A stretch of DNA of 40,979 nt, taken from IMG/VR virus record IMGVR_UViG_3300033148_006664, positions 1-40,979 of that record; one strand, 5' to 3'. Source of the stretch: a virus. The notes beneath the pieces were generated by a model. That model searched no databases and was not told the origin of the DNA. It saw nothing but the letters and a program-made list of their open reading frames with translations. This document shows positions 12,916 to 20,120 of this stretch, in pieces; within the stretch, counting starts at the first letter, position 1; every line of letters begins with the position of its first letter. The position numbers were made by a program, and so were the translations under genes.

Positions 12916-13407
12916 ATGGCGAAAAAGAAAAATAATGAACCCACAGTAAAGGAATTGATCGAGTTGGCAAAGGACCTGAACAACCTTATGGATCTTGAAC
13001 CAGCCTTACCAACAGCGCAGAAAACCACGAAAGATAAATTGATAAATGAGATCAAAAAGGTCACAAAAATGCTGGAGCCTGGTGACAAGTTGACAAAAGA
13101 ATCAATTACCACTTTAAAGGTCCTGGGATTTGAAATGCCAAAACCTCCAGAATCAAAACCATCGGAATCAAAACCTCCGAAAGAAAAGAAAGCAAAATCT
13201 GTCAAAGAGAAAAGCAGATATGGCCATAAGCTTGGCTCTCAGTCAGCCGCATTGGATGAACTCTTTTTCAAAGGAACTACCATTGAGAAAGCCGCTGAGA
13301 AATTAGGAGTAAAAGAAGGCAGAGTTAAAGGTCATCTCCAACATCTCAAAAAGGATAAAGGACTTGAAGTCAAAGAAAACAAGGGCGTTTTCAAGGTGGC
13401 CTCATAA
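12916..13407 (+). CDS. Winged-helix, lysine-rich DNA-binding-like protein (163 aa)
   Basis: Encodes 163 residues after AAAGGAGAAAAG. A basic N-terminal half has a proline/lysine/serine linker around 77-100 (SKPSESKPPKEKK). The C-terminal 65 residues (from YGHKLGSQSAALDELFFKG, then TIEKAAEKLGVKEGRVKGHL) read as a DUF3489/helix-turn-helix type winged domain with the final GVFKVA strand. It is probably a nucleoid- or transcription-associated DNA-binding protein. It ends just before the terminator-like hairpin upstream of folE. Confidence 0.65.
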   Translation: MAKKKNNEPTVKELIELAKDLNNLMDLEPALPTAQKTTKDKLINEIKKVTKMLEPGDKLTKESITTLKVLGFEMPKPPESKPSESKPPKEKKAKSVKEKSRYGHKLGSQSAALDELFFKGTTIEKAAEKLGVKEGRVKGHLQHLKKDKGLEVKENKGVFKVAS

Positions 13408-13438
13408 AGAGGAAAGGAAAAATTTAAAGATATAAGGA

Positions 13439-13499
13439 CTGGTGGGAAAAATCTTCAGAGAAGAACTTGAGAATATTCCCACCAGAACCTTTTTGTTTT
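13439..13499 (+). terminator. Terminator or attenuator in front of folE
   Basis: CTGGTGGGAA (13439-13448) pairs perfectly with TTCCCACCAG (13476-13485). TCTTC/GAAGA forms an inner stem (13452-13456 with 13460-13464), and a CCTTTTTGTTTT U-tract follows (13488-13499). It ends 11 nt before folE, whose ribosome site AAGGAG is just beyond, so it could stop upstream transcription or regulate folE by attenuation. Confidence 0.75.
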
Positions 13500-13510
13500 A
13501 AGGAGCTTTT

Positions 13511-14074
13511 ATGAAAGAAAAACAAATAGTAACCGAACTCCTAAAGTTAACAGGAGACGATCCAAGTAGAGAAGGACTGATTGAAACCCCTGAGAGAGTT
13601 GTTGAATCATTTAAACATTTATTCTCAGGATATAGTGAAAGTCCAGAAGATGTAATCAAGACCTTTGAAGATGAAGAAGAACAATTCGGAGGACTTATTT
13701 ATTTGAAGGATATCGAATTTTATAGTATGTGCGAACATCATATACTTCCATTTTATGGTAATGCTTTTATTGCTTACATTCCTAATGGACCTGTTATTGG
13801 AGCATCTAAAATGGCCCGTCTTTTGGATATCTTTTCCCGTCGACTCCAAATGCAGGAAAGAATTGGCGAGCAAGTTACCGAGGCTTTAATGAAGTACTTA
13901 AAACCTCTTGGGGCGGCGTGTCTAACCGAGGCAAAACACCTTTGTATTGCTTGTAGAGGAGTTGAAAAACAAAATTCTATTATGGGATACAGCTCTTTGA
14001 AAGGAATATTTTTGGAGGATTCTAACAAAGGTTTCGCTGCCAGAAGTGAATTAATGTCATTGTGGACCAGATAA
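13511..14074 (+). CDS. folE: FolE, GTP cyclohydrolase I
   Basis: Encodes 187 residues after AAGGAG. The zinc ligands are visible: C74 and H77 in MCEHHILPFYG and C145 in KHLCIACRG. The conserved GPVIGASKMARLLDIFSRRL block and the RG-x-EKQNS end are also there. Length matches bacterial FolE1. It converts GTP to dihydroneopterin triphosphate, the first step of 7-deazaguanine synthesis, and feeds QueD at 11180. Its stop shares a base with the start of the radical-SAM gene (TAATG). Confidence 0.95.
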   Translation: MKEKQIVTELLKLTGDDPSREGLIETPERVVESFKHLFSGYSESPEDVIKTFEDEEEQFGGLIYLKDIEFYSMCEHHILPFYGNAFIAYIPNGPVIGASKMARLLDIFSRRLQMQERIGEQVTEALMKYLKPLGAACLTEAKHLCIACRGVEKQNSIMGYSSLKGIFLEDSNKGFAARSELMSLWTR

Positions 14075-15090
14075 TGGAAATAGTAAAAGCTGAAATTTTA
14101 TGGACTAGAATCTGTCCTCTTAGATGTAGTTATTGTGGGATGGTTACTGGAAAAAGCAATTCCTTATCTTGTGAAAGTTGGTTAAAAGGAATTGATAATT
14201 TGAAAAAAATGGGATGTGGATTCATTGCATTCTATGGGGCTGAGCCCTTATATGATTTTGAAAAATTACCAGAAGTTGTAGGATATACCGAATCTTTAGG
14301 AATTCATACAACTGTTATAACTTCAGGAATGGTACCTAATTTTTGGAATAAGGTAGAACAACTTTATTTGTCCGGGGCAAAATCTTTATCAATGAGTTTT
14401 GATATTGAAGGAATAGACAAATCAAGTTCTCTCAAAAACAATCTCGCCGTTCCCGCCTTAACTCAATTTCTCCAGTTAGGGCGAGTTCGGGATGTTGCGG
14501 CTATTACAACATTGACAAGAAATAACTATAAACTATTTATTGATTCAGTGAAAAAAATGAGTCAGAAAAAAATCTGGAGTTTTTTTGATCTTATACATCA
14601 GGATAGGGGACAACCTGGAAGTAAATGCAAAAATTATCCAGAAATGCAAGAACTACTTTTCCGTAATGAAGACATAGTTCAGTTTATCTCATTCTTAAAT
14701 GAGTTATACGAATTAAAAGAACAGGGAGAATTATGTCATACAAGTAGGCTGTTCATTGACTTATTAAGGGACAATCCTAATCTACTAACAGACTACTCAT
14801 GGAATTGTGCTAATTATAAGGAATTTCCTTCATGGGTTACTGTAGATTGTGATGGCTTTGTTTACCCTTGCGATGACTTTCAACCTGATCTTGGATCGGG
14901 TAAAAAAATTTGTGTAACTGAGTTGTACAATCGTTGGCAAGAATTTCAAGACATATGGAAACCTATTGTGAAGGAAAATTGTCCTGGCTGTTTATGGGGG
15001 ACACATATTGATGCCCATTATATCAAGGCTGGGAAACTACCATTTGATAGTTATGTACATATAGGAGATTATTCAAGTGATAGAAAATAA
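14074..15090 (+). CDS. Radical-SAM enzyme of unknown substrate in the deazaguanine cluster
   Basis: Encodes 338 residues from ATG 14074, overlapping the folE stop; an earlier in-frame ATG lies inside folE. The radical-SAM CxxxCxxC is at C14, C18, C21 (RICPLRCSYCG), followed by FYGAEPLYD as the GGEP equivalent. The C-terminal third has further cysteines (NCANY, CDGFVYPCDDF, ENCPGCLWG), as in SPASM/twitch-type auxiliary cluster domains. It is distinct from QueE. Lying between folE and queC it may carry out an extra modification of the deazaguanine or a related precursor. The reaction is unknown. Confidence 0.85.
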   Translation: MEIVKAEILWTRICPLRCSYCGMVTGKSNSLSCESWLKGIDNLKKMGCGFIAFYGAEPLYDFEKLPEVVGYTESLGIHTTVITSGMVPNFWNKVEQLYLSGAKSLSMSFDIEGIDKSSSLKNNLAVPALTQFLQLGRVRDVAAITTLTRNNYKLFIDSVKKMSQKKIWSFFDLIHQDRGQPGSKCKNYPEMQELLFRNEDIVQFISFLNELYELKEQGELCHTSRLFIDLLRDNPNLLTDYSWNCANYKEFPSWVTVDCDGFVYPCDDFQPDLGSGKKICVTELYNRWQEFQDIWKPIVKENCPGCLWGTHIDAHYIKAGKLPFDSYVHIGDYSSDRK

Positions 15091-15126
15091 AGATTATGTA
15101 ATGAAAAACAAAAATAAGGAGATAAA

Positions 15127-15780
15127 ATGATTTTACTGTTTTCTGGTGGTATAGACTCCTTTGTTGCTTATCATTATTTAAATAAACCCCAAACTGTTTA
15201 TTTCGATTTAGGAACTCCCTATACTCATAGAGAGTTACGGGTAATTAAAAAACTGATACCTGATACAATTATCGACAATACACTTAATCTTAACAGTAGA
15301 CAGGTCGGTTCAAAAGCGTACATCCCTTTTAGAAACTTGTATTTAGCAATGCTTGCAGTGAAGTATGATCAAGAGATTTGTATTGCTGGAGTTAAAGATG
15401 ATGTCGTATCAGACAAAAATGAATTTATCTTTAAAGAATTTAGTCGGCTACTATCTATTATGAACCCAGGTATTTTAGTATTCAGTCCGTTCTGGCTAAT
15501 GTCGAAAGCGGAAGTTGTCAAGTGGTTTATAAAGAATGTTGGTAAGCCAGAATTATTACTCGATACCATTTCTTGTTACTCATCAACTGAAGTAAGTAAT
15601 TATTGTGGAGCTTGTCCTTCTTGTTTTAGAAAATGGACTGTCCTCCGAAGTCATGGAGTTGATATTGAATTTGTAGATCGAATACTAATGTTAAATTATT
15701 ATCAAGCGGCTAAAAAAGGACAATACTTACCAGAGAGGAATGTAGCAATTATAAGAGAAGTGGATGCCTATCTCACTTAA
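15127..15780 (+). CDS. queC: QueC, 7-cyano-7-deazaguanine (preQ0) synthase
   Basis: Encodes 217 residues after AAGGAG. The PP-loop ATPase motif SGGIDS is at 6-11. The QueC zinc site is complete (C150, C160, C163, C166 in SCYSS...YCGACPSCFRKW). It converts 7-carboxy-7-deazaguanine to preQ0 using ATP and ammonia. It is slightly shorter than bacterial QueC (about 220-230) but intact. Together with folE, queD and queE it completes preQ0 synthesis from GTP within this window. Confidence 0.93.
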   Translation: MILLFSGGIDSFVAYHYLNKPQTVYFDLGTPYTHRELRVIKKLIPDTIIDNTLNLNSRQVGSKAYIPFRNLYLAMLAVKYDQEICIAGVKDDVVSDKNEFIFKEFSRLLSIMNPGILVFSPFWLMSKAEVVKWFIKNVGKPELLLDTISCYSSTEVSNYCGACPSCFRKWTVLRSHGVDIEFVDRILMLNYYQAAKKGQYLPERNVAIIREVDAYLT

Positions 15781-15792
15781 AAAGGAGAACAC

Positions 15793-16389
15793 ATGGGAAG
15801 ACCTTTTGGACACGGCGTTAGTAATATAAAACAAGTGAGTGAATTATTTGGATTAATAGACTATATGATCGGTTTAAATTATAAAGCTTTTTCTTTTTTA
15901 GATATTGGATGTGGCAAAGGATTATATGGTAGTCTAATGAGAATGGTCTATGGTTGGAACATACAGTTGGTTGGTATTGATCTTGGAAGCTTCAAAAGAT
16001 TTGACAAACTAAATAATGAGATTTATAATGAGATTTATAAAATAGATGTTGTAGATTATATTCTAAGGAAGCGTTGTTTTAACCAGAAGTTTGATATTAT
16101 TTTAGGTCAGCAAATTTTTGAACATTTGAGAGAGAAAGATGCTCTCAAATGTTTAGATAAATTGAAATTATATGGTAAAGTAATTATTGTGGGATTTCCA
16201 AAACCAAAAAAAAATAACGATTATAAAGATATCAATAATCTCGCAAATCACAAATGGGGATGTTCTAATAAAAAGTTAAATTCAGTGGACTATAGACGTG
16301 TTAATAAAATTAAAAATAATCATGTTTATATTTGGATGGAAAATCCAAGAGGTGAAAAATGGTGGGAAATAGATGCTTATCTTAGTTGA
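15793..16389 (+). CDS. Class I SAM-dependent methyltransferase
   Basis: Encodes 198 residues after AAAGGAG. Motif I is FLDIGCGKGLYG (35-46), with the acidic VGIDLGS strand after it and FDIILGQQIFEHL as the active-site region. The last third is basic and aromatic (HVYIWMENPRG). It lacks the NPPY/SPPY motif of DNA amino-methylases, so the target may be a small molecule, the modified base or RNA. Its end overlaps the HAD gene start by 17 nt. It is inserted in the deazaguanine cluster, so base tailoring is possible. Confidence 0.75.
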   Translation: MGRPFGHGVSNIKQVSELFGLIDYMIGLNYKAFSFLDIGCGKGLYGSLMRMVYGWNIQLVGIDLGSFKRFDKLNNEIYNEIYKIDVVDYILRKRCFNQKFDIILGQQIFEHLREKDALKCLDKLKLYGKVIIVGFPKPKKNNDYKDINNLANHKWGCSNKKLNSVDYRRVNKIKNNHVYIWMENPRGEKWWEIDAYLS

Positions 16390-17008
16390 CATTGATGGAG
16401 TATTAACTTTAGAGTCAGAAGGATGGGGAAAAGATTATTATCCTTACAGGACCCCTAACTTTAAGGCAATAGGTAAGATTAATCGACTTGTGGACTTAGG
16501 ACACATGATTACTCTCTTTACTGCCCGATATGTTGAAGATAAACAAATGACTGAGGAATGGTTAGTAAAATACAATGTAAAATACACTAATATAATGTAT
16601 GGAAGAAAACCAGTATGTAATGTAATGATTGATGATAAAGCTATTCCAACAATTCCTGAAGATCTTGAAAAATATTTAAGTTACAACTTTCATAACTCAT
16701 GTTGGAGATTTAAACATGGATTTATTTCTCCGGACGAAAAACATCCTTGTTTCTTCTGTGGTTTTCAAATTGATATTTCTGTAATGGATTGTCCTAAATG
16801 TGGAATAATGCCATGTCCTAAATGTGGAAAGTGCCTTTGTAATATTCCATTACTAACTTATATAACTTTGATTAGAATACATGAAAAATATTGTTGTAAT
16901 TTACCTGAATTTGATGGAAAAATAAAACTAAGTGGTTTTGTGGATAATGATTTAATTTGTAATTGTGAAAAAACCTTATCTTATTGTAAAAGCCTGGAGA
17001 AGATATGA
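16373..17008 (+). CDS. HAD-like phosphatase fused to a cysteine-rich zinc-binding tail
   Basis: Encodes 211 residues starting inside the methyltransferase gene. The first 105 residues are a small HAD phosphohydrolase: VDIDGVL with D6 and D8, LFTAR, and NVMIDDKAI as motif IV. From residue 118 onward there are many cysteines: CFFCG, MDCPKCGIMPCPKCGKCLC, then CC and CNCE, arranged as tandem zinc ribbons. The order HAD then zinc ribbon is unusual. It may dephosphorylate an intermediate of the base-modification route or, less likely, an RNA end. It ends with a 4-nt overlap (ATGA) into the next gene. Confidence 0.75.
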   Translation: MLILVDIDGVLTLESEGWGKDYYPYRTPNFKAIGKINRLVDLGHMITLFTARYVEDKQMTEEWLVKYNVKYTNIMYGRKPVCNVMIDDKAIPTIPEDLEKYLSYNFHNSCWRFKHGFISPDEKHPCFFCGFQIDISVMDCPKCGIMPCPKCGKCLCNIPLLTYITLIRIHEKYCCNLPEFDGKIKLSGFVDNDLICNCEKTLSYCKSLEKI

Positions 17009-17682
17009 ATATAAGATGTAAGATATGTGGTTCCGGATCATGTAAAAATTTAATCTATCCGCAAGGTATTTTGAAATGTACTAACTGCGGTTGTACCTTT
17101 CGATCTACTAATGTAAATATAGAGTTTTATCATGAATCTGACTATTGGTATAAAGGGGATGAGGGATTAAAATTACATCAAAGAGCCAGATATGCTTGGT
17201 TCGAGGATTATATTCTTAATGGGGACTCAATAGAGTTTGGAGCAGCGGACGGTGATTTTACTTACTTAGTTAGAAGAAAAGTAGATTCCAAATATAGGGT
17301 CTTTTACTCGGAAATAAAAGATTTATTGAGAATGGAATATTCAGATTGTAATATTAGTAAATACATAGGTTCAATTGAGAGTTATAGAAGGAATCTTTTT
17401 TATCTCAATGTCTTCTTAGTAGATGTTATTGAGCACATAAATGACATTAGAGAAACCTTTGAACTTATTTATAGGATGTTGACACTTGGTGGTAGATTCT
17501 TTATAAGCACAAACGATGGGGATTCATTTGATGCCCATATACCAATGTTTTATCATCTTGAGCATACTTGTATGTTAACAAAAAAAGCCTTTGAAATTTT
17601 AACAAAGGACTTTGGTTTTAAAATTATCAGATATTTTAAAGCACCCCAAAATTGGATATATGTCATTCTTGAAAAAATATAG
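17005..17682 (+). CDS. Methyltransferase-like protein with N-terminal zinc ribbon
   Basis: Encodes 225 residues. The N-terminal zinc ribbon has C5/C8 (RCKICGSGSC) and C25/C28 (KCTNCGCTF). Then comes a class I methyltransferase core, with motif I SIEFGAADGDF at 75-85 and motif IV region FLVDVIEHIND. HLEHTCMLTKKAFEIL is typical of the Methyltransf_23 family of small-molecule methylases. The layout resembles zinc-finger C- or O-methyltransferases of modified sugars. It sits just before dpdA, so it may tailor the transferred base. Confidence 0.75.
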   Translation: MNIRCKICGSGSCKNLIYPQGILKCTNCGCTFRSTNVNIEFYHESDYWYKGDEGLKLHQRARYAWFEDYILNGDSIEFGAADGDFTYLVRRKVDSKYRVFYSEIKDLLRMEYSDCNISKYIGSIESYRRNLFYLNVFLVDVIEHINDIRETFELIYRMLTLGGRFFISTNDGDSFDAHIPMFYHLEHTCMLTKKAFEILTKDFGFKIIRYFKAPQNWIYVILEKI

Positions 17683-17696
17683 TTGAGGAGACCATT

Positions 17697-18644
17697 ATGA
17701 GAAAGGAAAAAATAAACTTATTTCTTGACTCTGGGGCTTACAGTGCATGGAGTAAAGGAGCAAAAATTTCTTTGCAAAAGTATATAGATTTTATTTATGA
17801 GCATAAACAATATTTAGAAGTGTATGTTAATCTTGATGATTTAAACAGTCCCGAAAAAACTTGGGAAAATCAAAAAGAGATGGAAAGACAAGGACTCTCT
17901 CCCTTACCAGTTTATCACTTTAAAGAAGATGAAAAATATTTACGAAAAGTTTTGGAATATGAATATTTTGGTTTAGGAGGAGCCGCTTTAGTAGCTACTC
18001 CAGTCAGGGCAAGATTTTACGATTACATCTTTTCTATAATATGTCCTGAAAGCAATTCTTATTTACCTACTCATAAAATACACGGCTTTGGTTTAACTTC
18101 TCTCAAGCTTATGCTTAGATATCCCTGGTACAGTGTAGACAGTACGTCCTGGGTAATGACAAGTCGAACAGGATCAATTTACATCCCAAGATATAAACAA
18201 GGAGAATGGATTTATGATGAGGATTCCTGGAAGGTAGCTATATCAAGTAAGTCTCCTTCCCAAAAAGAAGTAAATAAACATTTTAATACTTTTTCTCCTA
18301 AACAGCAGGACATCATTTTTCAATACTTCGAGGAAAAAGGATATAAATTAGGAAAGTCAGATTTGAAAAAGGTAGATAATAATTATAAACTCAAGGATGG
18401 AGAAAGATGGTTTGGTAAACAAGATGCTGATGCTCAAAGAGGAATTCATGGACTTAAAGATGGAAGGATTACTTTTGGTTGGTCAAAGGACAAAATAGTT
18501 GAAACAGTAATTGAGTCAGGTCTTAGTAATGATTATAAACAAAGAGATGAATTGAATGTTATTTATTTTCTTGACCTGGAAAAATCAATGCCAGAATGGC
18601 CTTGGCCCTTCAAAAAAAGACCATCAGGAGGTTTTGAGATATGA
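17697..18644 (+). CDS. dpdA: DpdA-like DNA 7-deazaguanine transferase (TGT superfamily)
   Basis: Encodes 315 residues after GAGGAG. It is related to tRNA-guanine transglycosylase: NLFLDSGAYSAW (D11) matches the TGT acceptor-side DSGGFQ, and WYSVDSTSW (D148) the nucleophile region. The IHGFGLTSLKLML stretch before it is typical of phage DpdA. It should swap guanine in DNA for preQ0 or a derivative. It begins with MRKEKI directly at the LFLDSGA strand and lacks the N-terminal MKI.LAG..SYYY module that phage DpdA proteins often have. That module appears instead as separate small genes (18641, 18790 and others). Confidence 0.85.
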   Translation: MRKEKINLFLDSGAYSAWSKGAKISLQKYIDFIYEHKQYLEVYVNLDDLNSPEKTWENQKEMERQGLSPLPVYHFKEDEKYLRKVLEYEYFGLGGAALVATPVRARFYDYIFSIICPESNSYLPTHKIHGFGLTSLKLMLRYPWYSVDSTSWVMTSRTGSIYIPRYKQGEWIYDEDSWKVAISSKSPSQKEVNKHFNTFSPKQQDIIFQYFEEKGYKLGKSDLKKVDNNYKLKDGERWFGKQDADAQRGIHGLKDGRITFGWSKDKIVETVIESGLSNDYKQRDELNVIYFLDLEKSMPEWPWPFKKRPSGGFEI

Positions 18645-18793
18645 AAATTATTCTTGCTACCTGGTTGGAAGAAAAAAGCCAAGAGGAAGCATTAAATAAA
18701 CTTAAAGCTTATAACAGATTACTTTCATATTATTTCCTAAGTAAAAGGGAAAATATTAATCAGGAAATTAAGAAATACGTGACTAAAAAATGA
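18641..18793 (+). CDS. MKI.. small protein, candidate split DpdA N-terminal module (50 aa)
   Basis: ATG 18641 overlaps the dpdA stop (ATGA). It encodes 50 residues starting MKIILATWLEEKSQ, with RLLSYYFLSKREN near residue 26 and a basic end KKYVTKK. This is the intact representative of the family also at 10899, 11587, 18790 and 19953. It has what dpdA lacks at its N-terminus, and the ATGA overlap makes near-stoichiometric synthesis with DpdA likely. It may complement DpdA in trans. Confidence 0.6.
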   Translation: MKIILATWLEEKSQEEALNKLKAYNRLLSYYFLSKRENINQEIKKYVTKK

Positions 18794-18961
18794 AAATATA
18801 CTTTGCGGAAACAGAAGGAAAAGACAGAGAAACTCGTCTTCAGCATTATATATTATATTCATAAACGGCTTATTTCATTTTACTATGTTATTGAGGAACG
18901 GGCTTTTCAGAAAGAATCATTAATAATGTGGATTAAAAAAATTAAAAAGGAGACATTATGA
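18790..18961 (+). pseudogene. MKI.. family small gene broken by a frameshift
   Basis: ATG 18790 overlaps the previous stop. The first frame (MKIYFAETEGKDRETRLQHY) stops at TAA 18862. Shifted by one base within the A+T-rich TTATATATTATATT stretch (18846-18859), it continues as IHKRLISFYYVIEERAFQKE and onward to TGA 18959-18961, which overlaps the clamp ATG at 18958. Both ends keep the ATGA couplings, so it was a single gene. The joined product has the RL.S.YY motif of the family. Confidence 0.6.
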
Positions 18962-19956
18962 AAATTAATAGACAAGAGTTAGTAGAAGCTTTGGTTAAAG
19001 TTAAACCTGGATTGGCAAATAAAGAAATCATTGAATTCACGACTCATTTTGTTTTCAATGAAACGACAATCCAAACTTACAATGATCAAATTTCTATTCT
19101 ACAAATGATGAAGACAGGATTACAAGGGGCAGTCAAGGCCAATGAATTTTTTGCTTTAATCAGTAAATTACCTGACGAAGAATTAGATATTCAAATGGAA
19201 GAAGATAAATTTATTATTAAAGGAAAGAGAAGCAAAGCCCATATCAATATTACACAAGAACACAAGCTTCCTCTTTCCTTCGATGATATTCAAACATGGC
19301 TTCCTTTATCAGATGATTTTTCCAATGCAGTTAAGTTCTGTTTATTCTCTGTGAGTAAAGATATGACCAGACCAGAACTTACTAATCTTAGAATTATTAA
19401 AAACAAAATTTTATCTACTGATAAATTTCGGATTACAAAAAGAATTATGAATCAGTCCATTAAAAAAGAATTTTTTCTCCCGGGGAATGCAGCCACTCAT
19501 CTTATCAACTATTCTCCAATAAAATATTCTCTACAAAAGGAATGGCTTCATTTTATCAATGAAGAAAAAACAATCTTCAGTACTCGAATCATGGATGTTG
19601 AATATCCTGATATAGAATCTTTTTTAAAAGTGGAAGGAGAGAAAGTAAAATTCCCTGTCAGTCTTGCTGAATCTATTGATAGGGCAGAAATTCTGGCCAA
19701 AACAGAATTTGAACAGGATTTGATCATTTCCTTGACTCTTAAAAAATCAACTTTAATATGTAAAGGGCAAGGTCCTCTTGGTTTTATTGAAGAAGAACAT
19801 CGTATTAGATACACAGGAGAAGAAATTAAACTTTTCATACATCCGGTATTTCTTAGAGAAATTTTGAATAGACTCAAAGAAGTTACCATTGGAGAAATGT
19901 CTCTTCTTTTTGAAGGCGATAATTTTCAACATGTTATTTCTTTGGCTTCTAAATGA
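18958..19956 (+). CDS. dnaN: DNA polymerase III beta subunit (sliding clamp)
   Basis: Encodes 332 residues after AAAAGGAG; the start overlaps the end of the interrupted small gene. It is recognised by overall clamp features: NRQELVEALVKVKPGLANKE in the first domain, FSVSKDMTRPELTNLRI in the second (normally A.S.DETRP.L.GV), and a final RLKEVTIGEMSLLFEGDN strand-turn-strand. It is slightly shorter than the bacterial clamp (about 366). It tethers the polymerase at 22733 to DNA and is loaded by the protein at 26551. Confidence 0.88.
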   Translation: MKINRQELVEALVKVKPGLANKEIIEFTTHFVFNETTIQTYNDQISILQMMKTGLQGAVKANEFFALISKLPDEELDIQMEEDKFIIKGKRSKAHINITQEHKLPLSFDDIQTWLPLSDDFSNAVKFCLFSVSKDMTRPELTNLRIIKNKILSTDKFRITKRIMNQSIKKEFFLPGNAATHLINYSPIKYSLQKEWLHFINEEKTIFSTRIMDVEYPDIESFLKVEGEKVKFPVSLAESIDRAEILAKTEFEQDLIISLTLKKSTLICKGQGPLGFIEEEHRIRYTGEEIKLFIHPVFLREILNRLKEVTIGEMSLLFEGDNFQHVISLASK

Positions 19957-20120
19957 AAATTTATTTTGCAGATACCATTATGAGAGAAACCGTCTCTTAC
20001 AAAAGACTTCCCAAAGTCAGACATAATCTCGAATCGTTTTGGAGAATTTTACTAACCAATCAAAAAATCAAAAAATGGAAAATCTTAAATACCAAAAATT
20101 TCTCGAACAGAAAACTATAG
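19953..20120 (+). CDS. MKI.. family small protein (55 aa), overlapping the helicase gene
   Basis: ATG 19953 overlaps the clamp stop (ATGA). It encodes 55 residues, starting MKIYFADTIMRETVSYKRL and with HNLESFWRILLTNQKIKKW in the place of the SYY block. The C-terminal 15 codons overlap the start of the helicase-methylase gene at 20075. It is the most divergent member of the family and may be decaying. Confidence 0.4.
   Translation: MKIYFADTIMRETVSYKRLPKVRHNLESFWRILLTNQKIKKWKILNTKNFSNRKL

Noticed and set aside
13439-13499. preQ1 riboswitch upstream of folE
   Set aside because: No C-rich loop plus A-rich tail of preQ1-I and no preQ1-II/III layout; the element is a simple long stem with a U-tract.
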